A stretch of 64,000 nucleotides of DNA from Virgifigura deserti (GTDB taxonomy: Bacteria > Pseudomonadota > Alphaproteobacteria > Dongiales > Dongiaceae): NCBI GenBank assembly GCA_003576685.1, contig QOZR01000001.1, positions 434,001 through 498,000 on the forward strand. Direction: 5' to 3'. Position numbers and translations under genes: made by a program. Shown in pieces: positions 20,797 through 29,091 of the stretch (position 1 is the first letter of the stretch; every line of letters starts with the position of its first letter). The notes under the pieces are model-generated. The model searched no databases. It had not been told where the DNA came from and worked only from the letters and a program-made list of their open reading frames with translations.

Positions 20797-22233
20797 ATGC
20801 TCGATACCTTAGCGTTTCCCGAGGTTTTTCTGGCGATCGCCGGCATGGCGATCCTGATCTATGGCGTCTTCCGGTCCGGCAATCCGACGCGCCCGGTTTC
20901 ATGGCTGGTCGTGCTGGCGCTGGTCGTCGCGTTGCTCGCTGTCTGGTTCGGCCCGGAGCAGGGGCAGGCGTTCGGCGGCATGTTCGTGCTCGACGGCTTC
21001 GCGGTGTTTCTCAAGATTCTGGTGCTGCTCGGCTCGTCGCTCGCGATCATCCTCTCGCTCGATTATGTCGATCGCGAGAACATGGCGCGCTTCGAGTTCC
21101 CCGTGCTGTTGCTGTTCGCGACGCTCGGCATGCTGGTGATGCTGTCGGCGAACGACCTGATTTCGCTTTATGTCGGCTTCGAGCTGCAGAGTCTGGCGCT
21201 CTATGTCGTCGCAGCGTTCCGCCGCGACAACATTCGCTCGACGGAGGCGGGGCTGAAATATTTCGTCCTGGGCGCCCTTTCGTCCGGCATCCTGCTCTAC
21301 GGCGCCTCCATGATCTATGGCTTCGCCGGAACGACCAACTTCGATGGAATCGCCACGGCGCTTATCGGCAATAGGGTCGAGCAGCCGTCGATCGGCTTGA
21401 TCGTCGGAATCGTCTTCCTGTCGGCCGGCCTCGCCTTCAAGGTCTCGGCGGTTCCGTTCCACATGTGGACGCCCGACGTCTATGAGGGCGCGCCGACCCC
21501 GGTCACCGCGTTCTTCGCCGTGGCTCCGAAGATCGCGGCGATCGGGCTGTTCGTGCGAGTGTTGGTCGATCCGTTCCTCGGTCTCGTCGATCAGTGGCAG
21601 CAGATCATCATCTTCATTTCGATCGCCTCGATGGTCCTCGGCGGTTTCGCCGCGATCAACCAGGCCAACATCAAGCGGCTGATGGCTTATAGCTCCATCA
21701 GCAATATCGGCTATGCACTGGTCGGGCTGGCGCCGGGCACGGAGGCCGGCGTGCGCGGCGTGTTGCTCTATATGACGATCTATCTCTTCATGACGCTGGG
21801 GACCTTCGCCGTCATCCTGTGCATGCGTCAGAAGGGCCGCATGGTCGAGGGTATTGACGACTTGGCCGGCCTGTCGAAGACCCATCCGATGATGGCGGCG
21901 GCGATGGCGATCTTCATGTTTTCCATGGCCGGCATTCCGCCGCTCGCCGGCTTCTTCGGCAAGCTTTACGTGTTCCTCGCCGCAATCGAAGCGGGCCTTT
22001 ACACCCTGGCCGTCATTGGGGTCGTGACCAGCGTCGTCGCCGCCTTCTACTATCTGCGCATCATCAAGATCATGTATTTCGACGAAGCGACGGACAGCTT
22101 CGATCGGCCTCTGGGTTGGGAGGCATCGTCGATCCTCGGCGGCAGCGCCCTGGTCATTCTGCTGTTCTTCCTGTTCCAGGCCCCATTGATCGATGGGGCG
22201 GGCGCCGCGGCGGCCTCGCTCTTCGCCGGATGA
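20797..22233 (+). CDS. nuoN: NADH-quinone oxidoreductase subunit N
   Basis: NuoN is the third antiporter-like subunit and the last nuo gene. The 478-residue product has about 14 membrane helices, the motif [17 protein letters not shown] near residue 125 and [27 protein letters not shown] near 215. Its stop overlaps birA as ATGA, so birA and the downstream genes may be co-transcribed with complex I. Confidence 0.96.
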   Translation: MLDTLAFPEVFLAIAGMAILIYGVFRSGNPTRPVSWLVVLALVVALLAVWFGPEQGQAFGGMFVLDGFAVFLKILVLLGSSLAIILSLDYVDRENMARFEFPVLLLFATLGMLVMLSANDLISLYVGFELQSLALYVVAAFRRDNIRSTEAGLKYFVLGALSSGILLYGASMIYGFAGTTNFDGIATALIGNRVEQPSIGLIVGIVFLSAGLAFKVSAVPFHMWTPDVYEGAPTPVTAFFAVAPKIAAIGLFVRVLVDPFLGLVDQWQQIIIFISIASMVLGGFAAINQANIKRLMAYSSISNIGYALVGLAPGTEAGVRGVLLYMTIYLFMTLGTFAVILCMRQKGRMVEGIDDLAGLSKTHPMMAAAMAIFMFSMAGIPPLAGFFGKLYVFLAAIEAGLYTLAVIGVVTSVVAAFYYLRIIKIMYFDEATDSFDRPLGWEASSILGGSALVILLFFLFQAPLIDGAGAAAASLFAG

Positions 22234-22997
22234 GCGACAGGCTGCCTCGGTTGCCGTCGTTCTATCGCCTCGTTGCGCATGATCGGATCGACAGCACCAG
22301 CGAAGAGGCCAAGAGGCTCGCGGCGTCGGGAGCCGTCGAGGGCACGCTGGTCTGGGCCCGAGAGCAGACCGCCGGGCGCGGTCGGCGAGGCCGGGTCTGG
22401 AGCTCTCCGCCGGGGAATCTCTACGTCTCCCTCGTTCTGCGGCCGGCCTGCGCACCGGGTGCGGCGGCGCAGCTCGGCTTCGCCGCGGCCGTCGGACTCG
22501 GCGCGGCGCTCGAGTCTCTGCTGCCGGCCGGCGCCGGAATGCTGCAGTTCAAATGGCCGAATGACCTGCTGGTCGAGCGTCGTAAGATCGCCGGCATCCT
22601 GCTGGATGCATCGACCGGAGCCGACGGGCGGCTTGATTGGTTGATTCTCGGCATCGGCGTCAACATCGAGAGCTTTCCCGACCAGACCAGCTATGGCGCG
22701 ACCAGCCTGCGCGATGTCGGGGCCGGCGCGGTGACGGTCGAGCAGGTGCTGGAGGTTCTTGGCGTTCATCTGCTGCGTACGCTCGATCAATGGCGGCGGG
22801 AAGGGTTCGCCCCGATTCGACGGCAATGGCTCAGCCACGCCCTTGGCTTGGGCGAGCGCATCGATGTGCGCCTCGAGCAGGACACGCTGTCCGGCCGTTT
22901 CGTCGAGCTCTCCGACTCCGGCGCCTTGACTCTCGAGCTGCCGCAAGGGGAGCGGCGGATCATCGCGGCAGGGGATGTATTCTATCCGGCCCTTTGA
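22230..22997 (+). CDS. birA: Biotin--[acetyl-CoA-carboxylase] ligase
   Basis: The enzyme activates biotin to biotinoyl-AMP and attaches it to the biotin carrier protein of acyl-CoA carboxylases. The catalytic domain shows the biotin/ATP loop [21 protein letters not shown] (about residues 48-68), the FKWPNDLLV motif (about 107-115), KIAGILLD, and a short C-terminal SH3-like domain. At 255 residues it lacks the N-terminal helix-turn-helix of E. coli BirA, so it is a group I ligase unlikely to repress biotin genes. ATG 22230 overlaps the nuoN stop. Confidence 0.92.
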   Translation: MSDRLPRLPSFYRLVAHDRIDSTSEEAKRLAASGAVEGTLVWAREQTAGRGRRGRVWSSPPGNLYVSLVLRPACAPGAAAQLGFAAAVGLGAALESLLPAGAGMLQFKWPNDLLVERRKIAGILLDASTGADGRLDWLILGIGVNIESFPDQTSYGATSLRDVGAGAVTVEQVLEVLGVHLLRTLDQWRREGFAPIRRQWLSHALGLGERIDVRLEQDTLSGRFVELSDSGALTLELPQGERRIIAAGDVFYPAL

Positions 22998-23009
22998 GGG
23001 AGGCCAGCC

Positions 23010-23789
23010 ATGTTGCTCGCGGTGAATTCCGGAAACACGAACGTGTCCTTTGCCGTCTTCGAAGGCGAGACCTTCAAGGGCAAATGGCGGATCTCGAAGA
23101 ATGTTCACCGCACGGCCGACGAATATGCGGTCTGGCTGACTCAGCTCATGGGCCTGCGCGCGCTGACGCCGGACAAGATCGACGGCGCGATCATCGCCTC
23201 AGTCGTTCCGGAGGCGTTGTTCAGCCTGAAGACGCTGGTAACGGAGCATTTTCATTGCAAGCCGCTGATCATCGGCGACGGTGAGTCGCTCGGCATCAAG
23301 GCCGCGGTCGACCGGCCGGAGCAGGCCGGTGCCGACCGGTTGGTGAACAGCTTCGCTGCGCACCAGCGCTATGGCGGACCGTTGATCATCGTAGATTTCG
23401 GAACGGCGACCACCTTCGATGTCGTCGACGACGAAGGGAGTTATGCCGGCGGCGCCATCGCACCCGGCATCAATTTGTCGCTCGAGGCGCTCTATATGGC
23501 TGCCGCCAAGCTGCCCAGCATCGCGATCCAAAGGCCGCCCAGCGTCATCGGCAAAAGCACCGTCCCCTGCATGCAGTCGGGCGTCTTCTGGGGATATGTC
23601 GGGCTGATCGAGGGGCTGGTCGCCCGCATCCGTGCGGAATATGGAGCGCCGATGAAGGTGATTGCAACCGGTGGTCTCGCTCCGTTGTTCTATGGAGCAA
23701 CCGACGTGATCGAGCTTGTCGACGAGGACCTGACCCTTCGCGGCCTGGCCTCGCTCTATGCCGCAAACCGCAACGCGGAGAGATCATGA
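23010..23789 (+). CDS. coaX: Type III pantothenate kinase
   Basis: CoaX phosphorylates pantothenate with ATP, the first step of coenzyme A synthesis. The ASKHA-fold motifs are visible: the first phosphate loop at residues 5-11 (NSGNTNV), GADRLVNSFAA near 110, IIVDFGTATTFDVV near 128, and GGAIAPGINLS near 147. Length 259 is normal. One oddity is that the usual aspartate of the first motif (LLAIDxGNT) is asparagine here at about residue 6. ATG 23010 follows GAGGGAGGCC. The stop overlaps rnj as ATGA. Confidence 0.92.
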   Translation: MLLAVNSGNTNVSFAVFEGETFKGKWRISKNVHRTADEYAVWLTQLMGLRALTPDKIDGAIIASVVPEALFSLKTLVTEHFHCKPLIIGDGESLGIKAAVDRPEQAGADRLVNSFAAHQRYGGPLIIVDFGTATTFDVVDDEGSYAGGAIAPGINLSLEALYMAAAKLPSIAIQRPPSVIGKSTVPCMQSGVFWGYVGLIEGLVARIRAEYGAPMKVIATGGLAPLFYGATDVIELVDEDLTLRGLASLYAANRNAERS

Positions 23790-25447
23790 TCGAGCGCCCT
23801 TCCGCCGACGAGCTGCTCTTCCTGCCCCTGGGCGGGGCGGGGGAGATTGGCATGAATCTGAACCTCTACGGCCATGCCGGCAAATGGCTGATGGTCGATC
23901 TAGGCATCACCTTCGGCGACGAATCGACGCCCGGGATCGACGTGATCATGCCCGACCCGCAATTCATCGTCGAACGAAGCGAGGATCTGGCCGGCTTGGT
24001 TCTGACCCACGCCCATGAGGACCATATCGGCGCGGTCCCCTATCTCTGGCCGCAGCTGCGCTGTCCGATTTATGCGACGCCGTTCACCGCGTCGGTGCTG
24101 CGCCGCAAGCTGGTGGAAGCCGGCCTGCAGCACGACGCGCGAATCACCGAGGTGCCGATGTCCGGGCGCTTCACGGTGGGGCCGTTCGAGATCGAGCTGA
24201 TCACGCTCACCCATTCGATTCCGGAGCCGAACGCAGTGGTCGTGCGGACCCCGCTCGGGACCGTGCTGCACACCGGCGACTGGAAGCTCGATCCCGAGCC
24301 GCTGGTCGGCCCCTCCACCGACGAGGCAGCCCTGCAACAGCTCGGCGACGAGGGGGTTCTCGCGCTGATCGGCGATTCGACCAATGTCATGGTCGAAGGT
24401 CAGTCCGGGTCGGAAGCGGAGGTGCGCGAAAGCCTGATGGAACTCGTCGGCCGGTTCGAGAACCGCGTCGCCGTGGCCTCCTTCGCCAGCAACGTGGCCC
24501 GACTGGAAACCCTCGCCCATGTTGCCGCCGCCCACGATCGGCATCTCGCCCTGGTCGGGCGGTCTTTCTGGCACGTCAACCAGGCCGCCCGGGAGAACGG
24601 CTATCTCACCGACCTGCCGGAGTTCGTGACCGAGCAGGAGGTCGGCTATCTGCCGCGCGACAAGGTACTGATGGCCTGCACCGGCAGCCAGGGCGAGCCG
24701 CGCTCGGCGCTTGCTCGCATCGCCCGAAACGAGCATCCGAGCGTGACCCTGGAGAAGGGCGACGCCGTGATCTTCTCGTCGCGGATCATCCCCGGCAATG
24801 AGCGCAGCATCGGCCACCTGCAGAACAATCTGGTTCGCCTCGGCGTCGATATCGTCACCGAGAGGGAGCACTTCGTCCATGTCTCCGGGCACCCGGCGCG
24901 CGACGAGCTTGCCGCGATGTATCGATGGATCCGCCCGAAGATCGCCGTTCCCGTGCATGGCGAGTTGCGCCATCTGTCGGCCCATGCCGAGTTTGCAGAA
25001 AGTCTGCAGGTCGGGCAGGCGGTTGTGGCGCCAAACGGGTCCGTCGTGCGGCTCGCCCCGGGCGCGGCGGAGATCATCGACGAGGCGCCGGTGGGACGGC
25101 TTGGGTTGGACGGCAAGGCCCTGGTGTCACTCGGCGGTTCGGTGCTTCGGAGCCGCCAGCGGGCATTGCGCAACGGATCGGCAGTGGCGACGCTGGTCGT
25201 CGATCGCGAGGGGAGCCTGATCGCGGAACCGCAGATCGCCGCGCAGGGGCTGCTCGATCCGGAACGCGACCAGGCGGGCTTCGAGGCAGCGGTGGCCGCG
25301 ATCCGCGATGCAATCGAGGGCGCGACTGCGGAACTGCGTCGCGACGATGCGGCGCTGAAGGAAGCTGCCCGGCTTGCGCTCCGGCGCGCCCTCCAGGCGA
25401 ACCGCGGCAAGAAGCCGGTCGTCGACATTCATCTGGTGCGGGTTTAG
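23786..25447 (+). CDS. rnj: Ribonuclease J
   Basis: RNase J is a metallo-beta-lactamase/beta-CASP nuclease with 5'-3' exonuclease and endonuclease activity in mRNA decay and rRNA maturation. The zinc-binding motif LTHAHEDHIGA lies near residue 72. The second metal ligand region LHTGDWKLDP (near 157), the beta-CASP domain with CTGSQGEPRSAL (near 297) and the HVSGHPARDEL motif (near 366) are all present. Length 553 is normal for alphaproteobacteria. It overlaps coaX by four bases, so translation is probably coupled. Confidence 0.94.
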   Translation: MIERPSADELLFLPLGGAGEIGMNLNLYGHAGKWLMVDLGITFGDESTPGIDVIMPDPQFIVERSEDLAGLVLTHAHEDHIGAVPYLWPQLRCPIYATPFTASVLRRKLVEAGLQHDARITEVPMSGRFTVGPFEIELITLTHSIPEPNAVVVRTPLGTVLHTGDWKLDPEPLVGPSTDEAALQQLGDEGVLALIGDSTNVMVEGQSGSEAEVRESLMELVGRFENRVAVASFASNVARLETLAHVAAAHDRHLALVGRSFWHVNQAARENGYLTDLPEFVTEQEVGYLPRDKVLMACTGSQGEPRSALARIARNEHPSVTLEKGDAVIFSSRIIPGNERSIGHLQNNLVRLGVDIVTEREHFVHVSGHPARDELAAMYRWIRPKIAVPVHGELRHLSAHAEFAESLQVGQAVVAPNGSVVRLAPGAAEIIDEAPVGRLGLDGKALVSLGGSVLRSRQRALRNGSAVATLVVDREGSLIAEPQIAAQGLLDPERDQAGFEAAVAAIRDAIEGATAELRRDDAALKEAARLALRRALQANRGKKPVVDIHLVRV

Positions 25448-25513
25448 GGACGGCTTGCGTCGTCGGCCGCCGGTCTGCATTCTAAGGCCCGGAACCGATG
25501 GTGGTGAGTCGGT

Positions 25514-25571
25514 CCTCACCCTTCGACAGCTCAGGGCGAGGATCTCGTGCTGAGCCTGTCGAAGCATGAGG
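25514..25571. repeat. REP-like imperfect inverted repeat
   Basis: CCTCACCCTTCGACAG-CTCAG faces CTGAGCCTGTCGAAGCATGAGG across a short centre. The core TTCGACAG(G)CTCAG pairs with CTGAGCCTGTCGAA; the left arm has lost one G. This core is a palindromic element familiar from many proteobacterial intergenic regions. It lies between rnj and mce and could act as a transcript end or mRNA stabiliser. Confidence 0.7.
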
Positions 25572-25618
25572 GTTGTCGGAATCTTCAGTCAGCGAGCATC
25601 TCGGAACGAAGACAAGTT

Positions 25619-26023
25619 ATGATCGGCAAGCTGAATCACGTCGCTATCGCCGTACCTGATCTCAAGGCGGCAGCCGCACTCTACTCCGGAGCGCTCGGGG
25701 CAACGGTTTCGGCCCCGGTCGATCAGCCGGCACATGGCGTCACGGTGGTCTTCGTCACCCTGCCGAACACCAAGATCGAACTGCTGCAGCCCCTCGGGGA
25801 AGCCTCGCCGATCGCCGCCTTTCTCGAGCGGAACCCGGCCGGGGGGATTCATCATGTCTGCTATGAGGTCGAGGATATTCTCGCTGCCCGCGATCGCCTG
25901 AAGGAGAGCGGCGCCCGCGTGCTGGGCGACGGTGAGCCGAAGATCGGCGCGCATGACAAGCCGGTGCTGTTCCTGCATCCGAAGGACTTCTGCGGCACGC
26001 TGATCGAGCTGGAACAGGCTTAA
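25619..26023 (+). CDS. mce: Methylmalonyl-CoA epimerase
   Basis: The enzyme interconverts (S)- and (R)-methylmalonyl-CoA, linking propionyl-CoA carboxylation to methylmalonyl-CoA mutase. It is a VOC/glyoxalase-fold protein of 134 residues. Probable metal ligands are His7 (KLNHVAIAV), Glu54 or the nearby IELLQP segment, His79 (GGIHHVCYEV) and Glu130 (GTLIELEQA). ATG 25619 (MIGKLNHVAIAVPDL) matches the family start; upstream in-frame codons run into the REP element and were rejected. Position after rnj is the usual alphaproteobacterial order. Confidence 0.9.
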   Translation: MIGKLNHVAIAVPDLKAAAALYSGALGATVSAPVDQPAHGVTVVFVTLPNTKIELLQPLGEASPIAAFLERNPAGGIHHVCYEVEDILAARDRLKESGARVLGDGEPKIGAHDKPVLFLHPKDFCGTLIELEQA

Positions 26024-26032
26024 GACCGTTTG

Positions 26033-26269
26033 ATGAACTGGCTGTCGGGGCTCTTCGTCTATCTCATTATCTGGTGGGTCGTGCTGTTCACCGTACTACC
26101 GTGGGGCGTGCGCGTGCCGGAGGAGCCGGAAGAGGGCCATGCCTCCAGCGCACCGGAGAATCCGCGGCTCTGGAAGAAGGTTCTGGTCACCTCGGTGGTC
26201 TCGCTGCTGGTTTGGCTTCTCGTCTATTACATCATGGAGTCGGGGATCATCTCGGTGAGGCCGGAATGA
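26033..26269 (+). CDS. DUF1467 family small membrane protein
   Basis: A 78-residue protein with two hydrophobic segments (about residues 4-25 and 48-68). It carries the family pattern IIWWVVLFTVLPWGVRVPEE, a polar loop, then VVSLLVWLLVYYI. DUF1467 proteins are common next to mce in alphaproteobacteria; their function is unknown to me. ATG 26033 lies nine bases after mce; the stop overlaps tag as ATGA. Confidence 0.88.
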   Translation: MNWLSGLFVYLIIWWVVLFTVLPWGVRVPEEPEEGHASSAPENPRLWKKVLVTSVVSLLVWLLVYYIMESGIISVRPE

Positions 26270-26823
26270 ACGCGCCGATCGCAAAGCCGACCTATTGCGA
26301 CATCGCGCCGGGCCATCCTTGGCACGGTCCCTATCACGATCATGAATACGGCTTTCCCGTTTCGGATGACCATGTGCTGTTCGAGCGGCTCGTGCTCGAG
26401 ATCAACCAGGCCGGACTGAGCTGGCTGACGGTTCTGAAGAAGCGGGAAGCCTTCCGCGCCGCATTCCACGGTTTCGACATCGATCGCGTTGCGGCGTTCG
26501 GCGAGGCGGACAGGGCGCGTCTGCTGGCGGATGCGGGAATCATCCGCAACCGGCTGAAGGTCAACGCCGCGATCGAGAATGCCCGGCGCATTCGGGTCTT
26601 GCGGGAGACGCACGGCTCCTTCGCCGGATGGCTGGCGGCGCACCATCCGCTGTCCAAGCCGGATTGGGTCAAGCTCTTCCGCAAGGCCTTCCTGTTCACC
26701 GGCGGTGAGATCGTCGGCGAGTTCCTGATGAGCACCGGCTATCTGCCGGGCACGCACAGCCCAACTTGCCCCGTCTACCGGCGGATTGCGGCCCTGAACC
26801 CGCCCTGGCTCTCCGCCCAATAA
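26266..26823 (+). CDS. tag: DNA-3-methyladenine glycosylase I
   Basis: Tag excises 3-methyladenine from alkylated DNA as the first step of base excision repair. The 185-residue product shows YHDHEYGFPV near residue 23, the LVLEINQAGLSWLTVLKKREAFR segment near 45, and AGIIRNRLKVNAAIENA near 90, all diagnostic. Likely zinc ligands are Cys11, His24 and the C-terminal HSPTC pair. ATG 26266 overlaps the DUF1467 stop. Tag is not part of the usual mce-DUF1467-proS order and marks the left edge of the accessory block. Confidence 0.93.
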   Translation: MNAPIAKPTYCDIAPGHPWHGPYHDHEYGFPVSDDHVLFERLVLEINQAGLSWLTVLKKREAFRAAFHGFDIDRVAAFGEADRARLLADAGIIRNRLKVNAAIENARRIRVLRETHGSFAGWLAAHHPLSKPDWVKLFRKAFLFTGGEIVGEFLMSTGYLPGTHSPTCPVYRRIAALNPPWLSAQ

Positions 26824-26850
26824 CGTCCTTCGCCCTGCCGTTAATGGAAA

Positions 26851-26875
26851 CCCCGCCGCTGTAATAGCGGCGGGG
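26851..26875. terminator. Hairpin downstream of tag
   Basis: CCCCGCCGCT pairs perfectly with AGCGGCGGGG around the loop GTAAT, 28 bases after the tag stop, followed by CTTAAAAGG. A 10-bp GC-rich stem is consistent with a terminator for tag, though the T-run is poor. Confidence 0.6.
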
Positions 26876-26897
26876 CTTAAAAGGCTTAATAAAAGAC

Positions 26898-26924
26898 GGC
26901 AAGCCCCGCATTTCGAGGCTTGCC
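26898..26924. terminator. Second hairpin between tag and the purine permease
   Basis: GGCAAGCC pairs with GGCTTGCC around an 11-base loop, followed downstream by CCACGTTTTC on the plus strand. It lies between two convergent genes and may help end transcription from either side. Confidence 0.5.
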
Positions 26925-27104
26925 CCACGTTTTCGGCATTTGAGCCAAAGAGGGGCCTCGGAAGAGAAACTCCAAGGGCGATCCCTCGTCGCGCTTCTTC
27001 CCTGAACTTGGGCCGTAGCGGCTGTCGCTAAAGCGCCATTTTTATGCGAGGCGCAGTCTATGTCATTTTCGAGACAAAGTCACTGGAGTCTTTATTCCCC
27101 TCGC

Positions 27105-28394
27105 TCATAGCACCGCAAACTTGATGATGAAAGCGATTGCGAGGATCAGCACGGCCGGACTCACGTCCCGGACTCGACCGCTCAGCAGCTTGATCGCCGC
27201 ATAGGTGATGAAGCCGAACGCGATTCCGTTGGCGATCGAAAAGGTGAGGGGCATTGTCAGTGCGGTCACGACCGCTGGCGTGTACTCCGTAACATCCTCC
27301 CAGTCCACCTCGGTCAACCCGCGGGTCATCAGGCAGGCGACGAACAGAAGGGCCGGGGCCGTCGCATAGGCGGGAACCGTACCTGCCAAGGGAGAGAGGA
27401 ACAGCGCGCAGAGAAATAGCAGCGCGACGACGACCGCCGTCAATCCGGTGCGGCCGCCGGCCTTGATGCCGGCTGCACTCTCGATGTAGCTGGTCGTGGT
27501 TGACGTACCGAGGGCCGCACCGGCGAGCGTCGCGGTACTGTCAGCGAAGAGGGCCCGGCCGACGCGCGGGAGGCGCCCGGCCTCATCCAGCATGCCGGCT
27601 CGATGCGCCACACCGACCAGCGTCCCAGCCGTATCGAACAGATCGACGAAGAGAAAGGCGAAGACGATTGTGACAAGCCCGACCTCGAAGGCTCCTGCGA
27701 TATCCATCTGCAAGAATGTCGGGGCGAGGCTCGGAGGTAGAGAGAAAATTCCCCCAGGCTCCGAGACGCCAAGAAGAATGCCGGCACCGGTTACAAGAAG
27801 GATCGCAATGATGAGCGCCCCCGGCACACGGTGGTAGTCGAGCGCAACCATGACGGCGAACCCGGCAATGGCAAGCATCGCAGCAGGCGCCGTCACATCG
27901 CCGAGCGTTACCAGAGTGGCGGGATGGTCCACGACGATCCCTGCATTTCGTAGCGCGATAATCCCAAGAAACAGCCCGATACCGGCGGAAATCGCCATTT
28001 TCAGCGTTCGTGGAATGCTGTTGATGATGTACTCCCGGACCGGCAGGATGCTGAGGATCAAGAACAGCACGCCGGATATGAAGACGGCGCCGAGGGCGAC
28101 CTGCCAGCTATGACCGAGCCCCTGAACCACGCCATAGGTGAAGTAGGCGTTAAGGCCCATCCCGGGCGCCAGCGCCACGGGATAATTGGCATACAGCCCC
28201 ATGATTGCCGTCCCGATGGCGGCGGCGAGGCAGGTGGCGACGAAAACCGCGCCGCGGTCCATGCCCGCTTCCGAGAGGATCATCGGATTGACGAAGATGA
28301 TGTAGGCCATCGTCAGGAATGTTGTGACTCCGGCGACGACCTCGGTCCGTACCGTGGTATTGTTCTCGGACAAGCGGAAATATGTGGAAAGCAT
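27105..28394 (-). CDS. NCS2 family purine permease, AzgA type
   Basis: A proton-coupled transporter of the AzgA/GhxP branch of the nucleobase-cation symporter-2 family, expected to import guanine, hypoxanthine or adenine. The 429-residue product has 12-14 hydrophobic segments and the branch motifs TTFLTMAYIIFVNP (about residues 23-36), APGMGLNAYF near 75, LFDTAGTLVGVA near 245 and ALGTSTTTSYIESAAG near 285. ATG at 28394 follows AGGGGGAA on the minus strand; a start 16 codons further upstream is less family-like. No purine riboswitch was recognised in the roughly 100-base leader. Substrate is inferred from the family only. Confidence 0.88.
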   Translation of the reverse strand: MLSTYFRLSENNTTVRTEVVAGVTTFLTMAYIIFVNPMILSEAGMDRGAVFVATCLAAAIGTAIMGLYANYPVALAPGMGLNAYFTYGVVQGLGHSWQVALGAVFISGVLFLILSILPVREYIINSIPRTLKMAISAGIGLFLGIIALRNAGIVVDHPATLVTLGDVTAPAAMLAIAGFAVMVALDYHRVPGALIIAILLVTGAGILLGVSEPGGIFSLPPSLAPTFLQMDIAGAFEVGLVTIVFAFLFVDLFDTAGTLVGVAHRAGMLDEAGRLPRVGRALFADSTATLAGAALGTSTTTSYIESAAGIKAGGRTGLTAVVVALLFLCALFLSPLAGTVPAYATAPALLFVACLMTRGLTEVDWEDVTEYTPAVVTALTMPLTFSIANGIAFGFITYAAIKLLSGRVRDVSPAVLILAIAFIIKFAVL

Positions 28395-28494
28395 TTCCCC
28401 CTCGCTGACGGCAGCGGCCCCGAATGGTCGGCGAAATCCCATACGCGCCAGCCGAATAATGATGATTTATTAACCCCCTGACGGCGAGACTCGC

Positions 28495-28926
28495 ATGATG
28501 GCCCGATCCGCCCTCATTTCCTCGTTGCTATCGGTCCTTCTGTTAACCATTGCCGAAGGGTCCGCCGCAGCCGAGCAGCGAGTCGTGTGGATCAAAAAGG
28601 CTGACTGCGCATGGCTTGTCAAGCACGAGCCCGCGCCCGATACCGCCTATCAGCCGGGCGTCGACGTGGAGGGTCGTCCGGTCGCGCCGGCCGATCTCGA
28701 TGCCCAGCGTCTGCAGCTTCCAGAACGGACCCGGATCGCAATTACGGTGGACCTGCAGGACCGCTTCGGAATCCCCGCGAATTCAGCGCTGTTCGAGGGC
28801 GAAGTCGCGGTAGGGGAGGTGGTCGTCCGGGGGGACCAGATCACCTTCAATGGTGAGCCGCTCTACGATCCGGAGATCCGGGCCCTGGCCGAGGGTTGCC
28901 GGCGGTCGGCGCCCGATCCACAATAG
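28495..28926 (+). CDS. Conserved hypothetical exported protein
   Basis: A 143-residue protein with an N-terminal signal peptide (hydrophobic residues about 6-20, AAA region before residue 27). The mature part has the segments YQPGVDVEGRPVAPADLD and FEGEVAVGEVVVRGDQITFNG and two cysteines, Cys38 and Cys135, that could form a disulfide. I do not recognise a named function; proteins with the same PGVDVxGRPVAPADL phrase seem to recur in alphaproteobacteria. It is divergent from the purine permease and ends six bases before the converging formate dehydrogenase operon. Confidence 0.75.
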   Translation: MMARSALISSLLSVLLLTIAEGSAAAEQRVVWIKKADCAWLVKHEPAPDTAYQPGVDVEGRPVAPADLDAQRLQLPERTRIAITVDLQDRFGIPANSALFEGEVAVGEVVVRGDQITFNGEPLYDPEIRALAEGCRRSAPDPQ

Positions 28927-28932
28927 GGTAGG

Positions 28933-29091
28933 CTATTCGCCGGACAGTGCCATATCCTCGATCGTTTCCGGCAGCCGCACCCCCTCGGTCGCGTAGAACT
29001 CCGCCGTTCCAATCCCGACGAAGTCGTAGAGGATGGCCGTACCGACGCCGAGAACCAGCGCGATACAGGTGCCGAGCAGAAATGCCTTCAT
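28933..29091 (-). CDS. Small single-pass membrane protein, last gene of formate dehydrogenase operon
   Basis: A 52-residue product, MKAFLLGTCIALVLGVGTAI then LYDFVGIGTAEFYATEGVRL and an acidic end. Residues 3-21 are hydrophobic and form a signal anchor; the rest should lie in the periplasm. Its ATG overlaps the stop of the cytochrome b gene as ATGA, so it is almost surely translated with it. I do not know the family. By position it could be an accessory subunit or assembly helper of the formate dehydrogenase. Confidence 0.7.
   Translation of the reverse strand: MKAFLLGTCIALVLGVGTAILYDFVGIGTAEFYATEGVRLPETIEDMALSGE

Noticed and set aside
28395..28494. Purine riboswitch upstream of the AzgA-type permease
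   Set aside because: The leader is about 100 bases and shows no paired three-way junction with the conserved purine-aptamer loops.
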